Below are positions 22,401 to 34,681 of a stretch of DNA of 64,000 nt, in pieces; position 1 is the first letter of the stretch, and every line of letters begins with the position of its first letter. The stretch comes from Tubulanus polymorphus (lineage: Eukaryota; Nemertea; Palaeonemertea; Tubulaniformes; Tubulanidae). The position numbers and the translations under genes were made by a program. The DNA lies in the NCBI RefSeq assembly GCF_964204645.1, contig NC_134034.1, positions 5,079,414-5,143,413 on the forward strand, in the 5' to 3' direction. Below the pieces are notes generated by a model. The model searched no databases and had not been told where the DNA came from. It worked only from the letters and a program-made list of their open reading frames with translations.

Positions 22401-25400
22401 TATTGGATTAAAGAACGGTGATATCTGGATGGAATTAGAAACATATCGATCTCGCGTTGACCAGGGACGTGTGAGGTGTTAAACATCTGGCGCCGGTAAG
22501 GTAGGGATACGTCACAGGTGCATCGAGAGAGATGGTTATTGTTCCCGCATAGAAACCTACCGTCCTTCCGAGAAGAATCTGTTAACGGGTAAATGTCCCT
22601 CGATATAGAAATTGTCGCGTGTTTCAGAGAGAGAGAGAGAGAGAGAGAGAGAAATGTTGCGACATTTTTCACCTGTTCGGAAATGAGCTGTCATTGATTT
22701 GGACTCCTCTCGAGAAGGGGAGTCAAAGACGTTTTACATGATTGATGAACAATAAATGGTCCCTAAATGCGAGGAAACGCGGATTTCAGAACGATACAGG
22801 ATCCTTATTTTCTACCCCCTTAGGATACCGACTATAAGAACTAAATTCCACATTTGTGAGTCAACTATTGAGATAATTAGAAAATCAATATTCAAACAAT
22901 CCCTAATCGATTCGATTCTGTTTCACACAGTCCCGAGTCGGAAAAGATGTTTTTTTTAATTGTATACCGTCGATGGCCCCAAAGCTGGAAATTTCCCCCG
23001 AATTAGTATTGGAAGTAACAAACAAAAGGTTGGACTTGAAATTATCTACAAGGCCATGGGAGAAGCACTGACTTCTGTTCCGCCAGGTTATCATGGATTC
23101 ACGTACCGGGTACTACAGTTTGACGTACGTTTACGGATTCACATGGTATTAACTTATCGGGAAAGTAACCGTATGCAGTATTTCGTAAATAATGAAAATG
23201 AATTTCTCTAATTTTTTTCTATGTCTTTGTCTGACCTACACGATTGAAAAAACTTAGACTGTAAGAACACGGTAGAGTATAGAATAATCCGTTGCGGTGA
23301 CAAACGAAACCACAATTAGAAAAATTACATCCTAATTTTTCTGAAACCTCATGATCCCTGGATTGAAAATATGTGGGGTGCAAAGCTCTTACATGAAAAT
23401 CATATTCAGCCAAAAACGAACTAATCGGCTGGGTTTAAAGACAGTGCTGTCAAGGCTTAGATTTACGACCAGTCAAAGACGACTTAGTTCAACATGCCAA
23501 CCAAAAACTAACAAGACAGGCAGTCATGCAATCTAAGACCACATTTTGGACTTGAGCCACAACTGGGCCAATCCATATTAGACTTATCCAAGGGTCTGTT
23601 TTCCAAGGTGTTGGAGAAAAGTCGGCCTACACACACTCTATCGTAAGATCCCTGATCGCACGCGGCCTATACGTGTGTTCCATTTCTAGATCGGTATCGA
23701 CATGCGCACCTGCAAATTCAATACGCAAATTCCATAACAATTAGTAGAAAAAAGAGAACGTTAATCGCGAATATTTAGATGGAGTGAATGCGATATCTTT
23801 CCTTAGATTAGGTGTCGGTAATCTGCAAACGTCATTTATCACGTACAGCGGTTTAATGAACTGTGTGTATTACCTAGTTTGATCAGTATAGGCTACACGA
23901 TGTTTTCGCGTCTCAGCCACATCGTCCGATCAGTCCATGCGGAAATAAATTTACTGACAGTGGTCAAATGTGAAAAATCATCATCGGTATTCATCCAGTC
24001 GATATAAGAAGACTCGCAATTGAAGAAAAAATGAGTAACAGCTAGTTCAAGAGCGGTAAGATGTTTAAGGAAGTTAACTATGTAATTAAGCGTAATTGCG
24101 AGTATTTGAATTTAGATTTGCTGATGTTTGAGGGTAGGGATACGAAAAACAAATTGGACAATTGTATTTGCATCTGTTTCTTGACCAAATGTTTGTTCGA
24201 ATCATCTGCCTCCAAAAGCTATGGGTTTGATTAAAGTTTTTTTTAAGGGCAATTAAGAAATTTGAGGAGCAGTCCCCAGACGTCCTTTAATTACGTAGTT
24301 TAAGGTAATAGTATATTAAGGTAATATAGAATTGTTTTTATTAAGGTTAGTACGAAATTCGGTTAGTGCGACGACAATTTCCCGCGGGCATCGTAAACAA
24401 GTTTCGACTGTACCCATTCGAGATACACATTCGTGACCTTAGTCCAAAAGTGCTCTGAAATCTTAGTTATTATCAGATTGTCCATGGAACTTTGATGGTT
24501 TAGACTGGTCTTACGTCTAAGTTAGAATTGGTCGAATTACCGCGTGACTAAGCCTCAGTCAGAGCGTTGATTTATGAGACTCGTCAGTAGAAGTTTCTTA
24601 CTGCCTTAGGTTGAGGTCTGACGCTTTGATTGAATTTGTCGTCGTTTATTTTCACTTTTCGGCAAAAAACAAACATTCTGTTCCAAGTGCCATTAGCGAC
24701 ATTTCAAGTATGTTATCGGTTCTGTGCGGAGACTAAATTAATTTTCATAAACATCTTCACAATGGGATACCGGCACCACCAGATGACGCAACAAACACTG
24801 GGCCATTCGTAGTAAAAATCAGTTCATTTTCAATGAAATTAGAACTTGATATTAAAGCTTCTAAATAAGAATATTATCAAACAAGTAATTGGATAGATAT
24901 AATGTCCGCTTTTTCCGCTCTCATTATATGGTACAGACTTCGCTGAAAATTGATTTACTAATGAGAAAAATGATTAGAATTTAATTGAAATGTAGAATAA
25001 AACTGAAGTGCGGCTAGCGTTCCTAGCCGATTATCACTAAATCTATGCTTCATGCAGTGCCGAAATCCCATTCTATCACGGGCATTTCCAAAAAAAAATT
25101 AAATGCCGTGTTCTCACCGGCAAGTACCACAGGCCTTATTTGGTAAACGCCCATCCCCTTGAGTTTTCACCAAATATCGGAATTAAAAGGGAGCGGGGAA
25201 TATAGGGTATCGCCAGAATTCCATTCTCAATATCACCATTAGGAGGTTCTGAAATTTTGTAAATTTAGAAAAAAATTAGATCTGAAATATTCAAACGATT
25301 TGGTGGTCTCTTTTGGACAAATCTAATATGGGTGACCTTTTTTCTAAGAAGATTTCAAAATGTGAATTAACATACTAATATACAACCCCTAAATAAGTCA

Positions 25401-25660
25401 GCCCCACCACACAATAGATTGTTCGCTTTAAAAAGGTGGGAGAACCACTATGGGCCATCTTACTAAGCGTGTTTTACAGAAATGAATAGAGCTCGTGAAT
25501 TTTACATCGTATTTCCGGGAATTTCGTATCCACACAGTTTTTTTTTTACTTCAGCATCGAGGTTGTCGTTACACGACTTTACCTCTATCAAACCGAAGCC
25601 ACACGGAATAATTTTTGCATACTCGCAGCGCCGCATGGTGAGAATAGTATAATATTCTCA
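19418..25660. other. Large intergenic or PDF 5' region
   Basis: No convincing protein exon. It holds a (GA)n run at about 22626-22653 and many short ORFs without domains. A 5' UTR exon and promoter for the PDF gene should lie here but cannot be placed. A plus-strand frame around 23000-23124 (KVGLEIIYKAMGEAL) ends at a good donor, GAC|GTACGT, but lacks a good acceptor. Confidence 0.45.
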
Positions 25661-25825
25661 GCATCCGTTGTGCAGGCATGCTGCAGATGGGGTACAAGCC
25701 GGGGCTGCCATTCTTATCACGCCCAATAGCCTAAACTCACTTGATCCCCCCAAACAAACTCTCATACCCCAAATCTCACTTATCCTCAACCCCAACACTC
25801 AAAACAAACCGAATCTGACTCCAAA

Positions 25826-26035
25826 ATGTCGGGAAAGGCAAGGGTGGTAAAAGAAACCTACAAATCCAGCGTTGGCGTAACAGAATCACCAGGAATTGAC
25901 CAGGCGATCCCTATACAGACTATCGTCTACGAATTTAACACAGATGAACACCCTAATGCATCGTACAAGCAGGGAGAAATCGTCATAACCGAAATGCATA
26001 AGAGAAAAGATAGGGACCGTCCGGCCAACCCCTAG
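25826..26035 (+). other. Short unidentified ORF after a CAC-rich leader
   Basis: A 69-codon ORF starting MSGKARVVKETYKSSVGVTE and containing IPIQTIVYEFNTDEHPN and KQGEIVITEMHKRKDRD. It is preceded by a low-G, C/A-rich leader (about 25725-25825). Upstream, GCAGCGCCGCATGGTGAGAA (about 25627) recurs at about 27238 and 27889 inside the tandem duplication. A decayed retroelement ORF1 is possible; I do not recognise the family. Confidence 0.25.
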
Positions 26036-26713
26036 CCAACATGACAAAAGCCATGTAAAACGGTTAGAGACCCGCGACTAGAGAGCCACAGGAACCCCAA
26101 ACGCTAAATATTATCAAATCACATAATTGATTGCATAATACAAGACGAGGTGCAAAAGAAATCATTCCATCCAATCACCTTTTCATCTACCTCAACATTC
26201 TGTAACACAATCAAATGAACAAACTGTTCGACGTCGAGAAGAGCTTATTTTTCTTTTAATAACTTCACAGGCTAATCATTAAGTTCTTGTTAACACGACA
26301 GTGGCTCTGAATTCACCAAGATAAACCGTAACAATATTGGTCCCTAGAATACATCACAAGATGGATCAAATCCACGAATAAAATCCAATTACCCAAGTTA
26401 ACTCAGCTAAAATAAGACTTAGGGACACTCGCTGCGCATGTACAGTCATCTACCCGGAATAATACAACAAAAAAGATATACATGTATTTTTCTGTATATA
26501 CAAACAACGATTATGCCGACTGAAAACGACGAAGGTGAAAGGTTTGGGGCTCGCTAGAGGGTTCGATCGTGGACAAAAACGTTCTAACATACAACTAAGG
26601 GCAAACTAAAATAGAACCATATTCCTAATCTACCTCCCAACGCTCTGACTGACCCAACTGACATTTAAAACAACTCATAATCGCAAATAAATTTTGACTG
26701 TATTTTTTTTCAT

Positions 26714-27364
26714 TTTTCTCATCCTCTTATTTTCTAGTTGTCTTATCTTATATTAATTAACATTTGAAATCATCATTCTCCTTCAAAATTCTAACTCCAG
26801 TCTACTAACAAAGTAGACCGACGACGTGTGACCAAAACGTCAGATTCTAGCTTCCGGTTTGCTTGTCAGGCAAACTCAACGACGATGCGCAGAACGTTAG
26901 GCTACAAATACATATCTCATAAGCCTACGTGGATCCAATACGAAAAGTTAACTCACGACGTTTGACCAAAACGAAACAGGCCAGAGTCTCTCGGTTTGCT
27001 GGTCAGGCAAACTCAGCGACGATACCCAGAACGTTAGGCTCAAATAACTTAGAAACTCGCCACAGACAACGCATACTTGGCCAACTGTAAGGAACGTCCT
27101 GCGGCTTTGAAAACCATAGCCACACTGACTAACTTCCGCATAATAAGTTTACAGTTTACAGTTTATTTGACAAACTCAAGGTCTACAATTTAGACAATAT
27201 GAGTGAAAAATATGACATACAGAACTTCCGCATAATCGCAGCGCCGCATGGTGAGAATAGAATGCAGTTCACCACTCACCTCTGATGTGAATAAAAGGTT
27301 ATCGTCGTGATAACTGTTATCAGATTTACCACTGACTCAGTTAGGGAGTGTAGCAAAATCTCAA
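26714..27364. repeat. 651-bp tandem duplication, copy 1
   Basis: Exactly followed by a second copy at 27365-28015 with no difference that I see. The unit contains two older, diverged ~120-bp repeats, marked by GGTTTGCTTGTCAGGCAAACTC and GGTTTGCTGGTCAGGCAAACTC, and a short retroelement insertion with a 14-bp target duplication. No gene. Confidence 0.95.
27145..27222 (-). mobile_element. 78-bp 5'-truncated LINE/SINE end with 14-bp target duplication
   Basis: Flanked by AACTTCCGCATAAT at 27131-27144 and 27223-27236. Read on the minus strand it ends in AATAAACTGTAAACTGTAAACT, a short tandem 3' tail like those of the CR1-type LINEs in this window. It is copied with the tandem duplication (27796-27873), so the insertion came first. 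Confidence 0.75.
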
Positions 27365-28015
27365 TTTTCTCATCCTCTTATTTTCTAGTTGTCTTATCTT
27401 ATATTAATTAACATTTGAAATCATCATTCTCCTTCAAAATTCTAACTCCAGTCTACTAACAAAGTAGACCGACGACGTGTGACCAAAACGTCAGATTCTA
27501 GCTTCCGGTTTGCTTGTCAGGCAAACTCAACGACGATGCGCAGAACGTTAGGCTACAAATACATATCTCATAAGCCTACGTGGATCCAATACGAAAAGTT
27601 AACTCACGACGTTTGACCAAAACGAAACAGGCCAGAGTCTCTCGGTTTGCTGGTCAGGCAAACTCAGCGACGATACCCAGAACGTTAGGCTCAAATAACT
27701 TAGAAACTCGCCACAGACAACGCATACTTGGCCAACTGTAAGGAACGTCCTGCGGCTTTGAAAACCATAGCCACACTGACTAACTTCCGCATAATAAGTT
27801 TACAGTTTACAGTTTATTTGACAAACTCAAGGTCTACAATTTAGACAATATGAGTGAAAAATATGACATACAGAACTTCCGCATAATCGCAGCGCCGCAT
27901 GGTGAGAATAGAATGCAGTTCACCACTCACCTCTGATGTGAATAAAAGGTTATCGTCGTGATAACTGTTATCAGATTTACCACTGACTCAGTTAGGGAGT
28001 GTAGCAAAATCTCAA
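27365..28015. repeat. 651-bp tandem duplication, copy 2
   Basis: Second copy of 26714-27364, ending at GTAGCAAAATCTCAA. It also carries the retroelement insertion (27796-27873). Confidence 0.95.
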
Positions 28016-28397
28016 CAGTTAATTCTAAACAAATAATCAGCATGATTAGATTTTGACCACCGCTCTACACGCACAAAGAATGATGTCTGAACTGTTGATT
28101 TTTGATTCCAGATGGAAGAGCCAAAGAGCCGAAGTCGTTAACCGAACCGATAGTCATATGGCTCCACATAAATTTCGCATTTGGATTGTGTATTCTTGTG
28201 AGCACAAACTCCTCCCCACTCTCGTAAGAGAATGCAGATTCTACGTATTGCAGTCAATGAGAGCACGCTGTAACGTCACGCATTTTTGAATCCCATTGAA
28301 GTCGACAGTTCTAAGACAAATTAGTGTACACGCATAATTTATTTTCCCCCTCACACTAAACGTATGGGCAACAATTCCCTTCAAAAGGACTACCCTA

Positions 28398-28434
28398 CTA
28401 CTTGAAACAAAACGTAACGTTTTGTTTCAAGTAG
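28398..28434. repeat. Perfect 18-bp palindrome, 1-base centre
   Basis: CTACTTGAAACAAAACGT, then A, then its exact reverse complement. Confidence 0.95.
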
Positions 28435-29344
28435 CGTAGAATACAATTCCGTGCCACGAAGACATTTTTGCGCCGAAATATCAGCAGATGGTGCCATCAC
28501 GTACACGTTAATAGTCTTCTTGGCAAATCCAGAAATAGAAATTTTCAATTCAATTTCTTTATCGTTACGGCATCGTTATCATTTTCGCTGATTTGATGTT
28601 TCGGCTAGGAATTTGTGCGAAATTCTCAATGATGTCTGCGGAAACCAGAAATAGATGCACCGTTTCACATGCTAATCTTACCGCGTAATATGGATACAAA
28701 AATGTTAATAACATGATAATATGAAGGGAATATTCGTCATCATTCGTTAAGAAATAACCGTCGATATTATGCTAATACGCTACGCTCCCTAAACCGTCTT
28801 ATATACGGTTGTTCCGTCAAGTGCATTGTCAATTTACCTCCGTTCCAAATTTGTGTATCGCCCAAAACATTTCGATCGAATTAACATGTCATATCAGAAT
28901 TTGATTTATATTCTCCTGTCCGCAGGGTTTGTCGATAGGCTGGGATGTGTTGTATCGGAATTTACTTTTTTTGGTTGATATATATTACTTTATTTGAAAA
29001 TTATGATTATATTAAATCGGAATTTACTGAGGGGCCTGTACCACAATTTTCATTTTTAATTGAACGCTGATAATCATAAAATACACATAAACTATGATAA
29101 GATAATTTTTGTGAAGTGTTTGGGATCCAGAATGACATTCGTATATCATCAGTAAAAATATAATAAGATAACGCTTCCGCATTTGTGCCAGCTAGAAAGT
29201 CGGGACAGTCTATGAAATACCTCCTCTCGTAGGCTGTCCCTCCCCGTTCAGCTAAATCGCCACACTGAACTAAATCGCCACTTAAACTGTTTCAGCTGTG
29301 TGAGGTACGTTTCAAATTTATCCAAACCTTAAGTAAATCAATAG

Positions 29345-29542
29345 TTAAATCTTTCTAGAAGTCATCACTAAAAATATCGCTATAGTGATTAACATTAGAT
29401 AAACTGTTTTATAAACTGTGCTTTCTGTCCACTCGACGATCGTCAGCCAGAATTCCATTCCTTTGTGCAGTACAGAGCCAAGCAATGAACGTATTTCATG
29501 ACACATAGGTACACGTATATCCGAGATTACTCGCCGAGCCAT
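29345..29542 (-). other. Small ORF with C-terminal membrane segment (uncertain)
   Basis: 65 codons from MARRVISDIRV to a hydrophobic end, VYLMLITIAIFLVMTS then RKI and stop, the shape of a tail-anchored protein. No homologue is recognised, no splice context supports it, and the ORF length is within chance for this region. Listed only because of the single well-formed transmembrane segment. Confidence 0.15.
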
Positions 29543-30738
29543 GAGTTGATTAGTCCAATGATGAAAATAATCAACACGTCATTCGTTGGACGGTCGGCGC
29601 TTATGAAATAAAATTACTTAGCCGCATTTGGGGTCTTTAGCAGACGTGAGCAATTCTTTGATGGACTTGTCTCGTTTCACCGTGTCAATTCGATGTGCAA
29701 AATGTGTTTTAGGCCTTAGTCTTTAGTATACATTCATGGACAAGTCTGGGGCCCGAGTTTTTTTAGTTTAACTATAACCTGGGGTTAGATAGCTCAACTA
29801 AAGAAACTAAATTAACAAGTAAATTACAAGTAAGTTACTGGCATTCTATGGTTCCAAGACCAAAGTTAGATACTTAGTCTTAGTCCATGATGGCAGCTAC
29901 GGCGAAAAGAGTGTGAGCACTAGTCTTCCTTTTGTCTTACTGTCTAAATTTCCACTACAGTTTTCTTTCATATACATTCACCCACTCACGTTCATACCAG
30001 TTTTGAAAGTCGAATATAAAACCCTTTCATCTCAAATGACCAACGATACAAATAACTCTTTTTAGAAATCTCTCCTCAAAGTCTAATTAAGCAGCGATGA
30101 TGATAAGATAAAGAGAATTCAAACTTTCACTATACAATAAAAAACCTTTACAAATGTACTTAGGCGGGCGTGAGTGGATGGATAAAAGATATTCAATTCG
30201 CTAATTGGATTCGCATTTTGGACTCGAAGTTTATTTCTTCCGGTCTTTTTTCGATTGCTTGTAATTAAACCTACCTTTCATGTTTTTAAAAAGAAAGAAA
30301 ATAAAGAACCAATTAATTCAACCATTAGTCAATTTCTCTCATTAGCTTGCTCTGTCGCGTATCGACTACTTTGAGGGCCCAGTCATCGGTTTTAGTTGCT
30401 GAAAAACCGTAGCTTAAAGACGTAAATCAAGTTGTCGCCTATATCAGCTGGGGGCACCCGTGGCCTATAATGACCGAACTAAGGGAGTACTGTACCATCA
30501 TAAACTAGATGCTCTTGGAAAGTAAACAATTATTGGATATATTCCAGGCAATCTTTTAAAGGGAACCATTAACAAAACTCACAGTCGCTTGCCACGAGAG
30601 ATGGGTACGGGTTGTCTGCTGAAATTTGGCACTCACACCCGTGGTATCTTTATGATGCAATGATGTCGAGGTCATGATATACTGATTGACCAATACCTTG
30701 ATCTTATTAGGATCAAGTTGGATAAATCAACCCCAAGC

Positions 30739-30911
30739 CAACACACACGAAGCAGGGAAACACGAAAAAAGGAGACGGAAACATGTTTTCGGGCGTTTCC
30801 CCGTGTCGTGTGTGTTTACGAGAAACGTGGTTTCGGGAAACAATGTTTCTGACATTAAAGATGTTATGTTGAATCCGTATTTCTCTGTTTCCCTGTGTCG
30901 TGTGTGCGTTG
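30739..30911. mobile_element. Short MITE with CAACACACACGA-type ends
   Basis: The left end CAACACACACGAAGCAGGGAA and the right end reverse complement CAACGCACACACGACACAGG are imperfect inverted copies. Two further GTGTCGTGTGTG words lie inside. About 173 bp, non-coding; the ORF at 30686-30919 simply spans it. Confidence 0.5.
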
Positions 30912-33900
30912 ATTTTTAGTGTTTCTGCCGTAACGCCCGCGGAAACCCTGTTCCCGTGATATTGTTGATAGTGTCTCTTAGAGATTTTTAATGTCTCGCT
31001 TCGAAAAATCTAACCTGTTGTTCCTCTGACTCCGACCATCTGGCCTACCCAACGAGATTCAAATGGATCTCCGAACTTAAGGCTTAACGATTATTTCATT
31101 TGGGTTTAATCGAACATACACAATCCACTCATCTTGTCAGATAAAGGTATCCTTATTTCCATAGAAATAACTAGAATATATATTTGATGGCTAGCGGTGC
31201 TGGTGTAATCGAATCAGATGCCCCCTCCCACCGAGAGATTGACAGATTAAGTGGAGAGTCATAATAGGGCTCCTGGCCCTATAACCCTAACCTTCAATCC
31301 TGAGATCGATTGTAGGGGGCATCTATGAGGGGGTATTTCATTCTATGAAACTGGTACAAAAAGTATTGGTCCGGTAAAGACCTGATATATGGATGCGGGA
31401 AACGTTTTAACGTTTAACGTTGAAGTTTCACCTGACAATTAATATAGATATTTGATAATCGTAAAAAGCATAGAAACTACACATGTAGACACTGTATATT
31501 GATGTTGCAATTTTTCAAATTGTCCTAAGGATTCTTGAAATTGTGGGCTTTAAATGCGAAAAATTTTTATCAAGAAGATAATATCAGTTTTCCAACTTCA
31601 CCAGTGCGAATCATTGTTTCATTTAGCACACAGGTAATTATCAGATTTGAATGATAGCATTGCCGTTATTTGTTTCGACCTATGAACGAACTTGAGACTA
31701 TCAAATCAAAAAACTACATGAAGAAAAAATCAAATAATCCAAATGACTTCAGAGCGCGTTTCTTATTTGCTTTTATAATTTGATGTAATGTAGGTGTTTT
31801 CCCTCTAAAGCTTGGTTATTTTGTATCTATATTCAAAGAAAACGCTTGAAAAATTGATGATTCATACAGAAATTCACACTCTCGAGTTTAAAGCTCGTCC
31901 CGACAGTCGGAAAAAAAACCCGCTATTTTTGTCTTCCTAGATACACGGTGGTTTCATTGATTTCAAAAAGGATTAACAAAACAGACTTTCTTCACAAATG
32001 GTATTTCAAAGTTTCAAGGTATAGCACTTTAACATAGATCATGTAACAATGTTATTCCGTTCAACGGTCATCGTGCAAGTTTCGAATCTCGCGAATCTTT
32101 CGAATATATCAGATACCGGTTATCGTTATCTTATCTACTAGGTTTTATGAGGTGATTGAGGTTTAGATTTATTTGTTTAGTTACGGGAATTATCAAGACA
32201 ACGTATAAATACATTTTCTAATTGCGGTAGAACATGATGATATAATGGAACGAGAAAATCATGTATAAAAGATGTATCGAACACAAAACTAATACGGATA
32301 TATATCTACCTCTGTTTTATTGCACCTACCTGTTGCTTCTTGCACCCTGTTAACAATGGACACAAGCGTTTATTCCCGTCTACACTACAAAAACTTCTGA
32401 ATGAATCAATCCTCGGACTGTCGACTGTTTCAGTGTCGTCTGCTCGCTCCAATACGACTCTCGCACCTGCCAATTATTGGAAGTTCCTGTCGTGACGTCT
32501 TCCCAATACTGACAACGATTGGCCGAGATCTGCGTTTATTTCAAACGTCACTGATTTCGATGTCATTCAATTTCAAATCTGTTTTATCGCATCCCCCATT
32601 CAAACGATAAATACATTGTATTTTTCTTTCATTTTGCGAATATGGGAATGGTTAAAAAATGTTATCGCGCTTACAATCAGTCAAACCGTTGTTAATCTAA
32701 TTATAAGTTTTAGTTATATCTGGATCTAGTTCTGCTATTTTCAGTTTGTTTATCGCCCAACGATTTAAATGAAATGTTTCACAAGAGGATCCAGTTCTAC
32801 AGTTGTTTGAGATTTTTCATTTAGACCCTGAATTAGTTCAATTTAGGAAAGGAGCTCCTGCTACCGAATCATCCCCAGCTAGTTAATGAGACATGTCCTT
32901 ATAACACTCAAATTTTCTTTTCTATCTTCATTATGTATTTGAGTAGGAGGCTTGCATTGTAAATCAAAGCGACCACGGGATGGTGAATTAAATCAGAGAA
33001 CTCGATAAAACGCTCAAATGTTGAATTTTAGTCAATTTCATTTAGAAAATCCTCGTTCTTATTTCACAACTCGGTATTCAGCCAACCCGATGAAATTTCA
33101 AATTACAGATTATGCGGTCCCGGAATAGATACCGGTAGTGTACTCCTTTCGAAACAAAAGCGCTAAAATGTTCCTGAATCGATAGAGCCCAATCGAATGT
33201 GCTGATGTTCGTTTAAATGGTCAAAAGGAGTGGGCCCAAACATCTTTCTTTTCTACAGAGAACTCCCGCGTATTAATGGAATCGGAATGTGCTTTGTTCA
33301 ATACGCTGTCAAAAAGTACCAATTGAACAAATACCGCCAGACAAATCTTTTGCTGGACTTGGCGAAATTTACTGTGCGAATATGAAGGTTAGCTATCACA
33401 TCATGAGTAAAACAAGATGAACGGTATAATCGTCAACGAGTGAATAAAACAGTCAAGCAGTGAAAAAACCGACCGCGAGCGGCCGTTTGTACGTGCAAGC
33501 ACGCCTCATAGCAACCGAGTTACAACATCCCAGCACAGAGTTAATCATCTCGAGTTGATTAGGGGATGACACAAGTCAAATACGTGTCCGGCTTAAAATT
33601 CATAGTTTCTGAGATTGTTACCGCTGTAGTCAAAGACAACTGTTAATTGTTACCAGTACGAAGGCTGGTTTCGCTGACCGCTGCAGAATCTCCACACTTT
33701 TCGCCTAGCTCGCTTCACGGTCAGAAGATCTATTTCAATTATTGTTGTCAGTATCTACATCTTTATCATATACGTGTTTATTCATACAGGCAGTATATCA
33801 GCTATGTCGACAGAGAAGGGAAATACGCGACAGGACGTTTTGGCTAAATGTGCCGGGTTGATACTTCTTGTAGAAGCTGAATTAGCCGATATTTTTGGAA

Positions 33901-34280
33901 GTTCAACAACGTGTCCATTGACAGTTTGTTTCCCGTAAAATCTTAAATATTCTAAATCTTTAAAAGACTCTTTTCCAAAACACTGGATCTGCGCCTTGGA
34001 TTTCGACGTATGGCCCAGTTCTCTCAAGCCATTTTTCGGGCTACCACCCCCTCCCCAAAGAAAGAAATCCCCATGCTTATACGTACGGCCATGTCTATTC
34101 AGATTATTGGTAAATTTACACGCTTATCTAAAGATTATATAGTAAAACGATTCAGTAAGCAGTTCAAAGTAGTTCACACAATCTAGTGTCACGGTTTCTT
34201 AGTTTTGCGCTTTTCTCACGTTTCAAAAAGCATCGTGCGAAGTTATTGGATTTTAATCCCTATTTATATGTCACCGTATT
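30912..34280. other. Intergenic, no gene seen
   Basis: Unique AT-rich DNA without recognisable exons, RNAs or long repeats. Confidence 0.5.
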
Positions 34281-34435
34281 AAGCAAGGCGCACACGAGCG
34301 ACGATTGATCGCCGGTCGCAGCGATCTGCAATCGTGTGCGATTTTCTGATGCTAGGTAAAACCAGCGACTGTGTGCGCGCCGGCATGCGACTAGCGAGCG
34401 ACGACGATGAGGCGATTGATCACATGATACCCAAA

Positions 34436-34546
34436 ATGGCGGACATCGATGATGAAACCTTCGCTGCTTTAATGGGAGCATATTTGATTTTGACGCGTCG
34501 AAGACGCCGTCGTATTCAATCCAACGCTCGTGAGCCTGAACGCTGA
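34436..34546 (+). pseudogene. Harbinger transposase N-terminal remnant
   Basis: About 36 codons: an acidic start (MADIDDETF), a hydrophobic stretch and a run of six arginines, the typical beginning of animal Harbinger transposases. The DDE catalytic domain is gone. It lies inside the element at 34282-34980. Confidence 0.65.
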
Positions 34547-34681
34547 AAATTTTTTCGCCCGGTCGCAGTACTCGGGGCTAGATATATCATACAGGCAAGG
34601 CCTCTCTTGCCACATCTCTACTAAAACATCTTCCATTTCTCTTGTCCATGCTTGTGTTTTCGTACTGCTGGGCGTCGCCAT
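34545..34681 (-). pseudogene. Harbinger MADF/Myb-like protein N-terminal remnant
   Basis: Begins MATPSSTKTQAWTREMEDVL, followed by MWQERPCLYDISSPEYCDR. The W..E...L...W..RP.LYD pattern is that of MADF/SANT proteins carried by Harbinger elements, which bind the TIRs. After about 44 codons it runs into unrelated frame at the deletion point. Confidence 0.65.

Larger units (their letters stand above)
28016..30738. other. Intergenic, small repeats only
   Basis: Unique AT-rich DNA. It contains a perfect palindrome (28398-28434), a LINE-like tail on the minus strand near 28545, and a lone MITE end GCCAGCTAGAAAGTCGGGAC at 29187 related to the element at 10036-10336. Confidence 0.5.
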
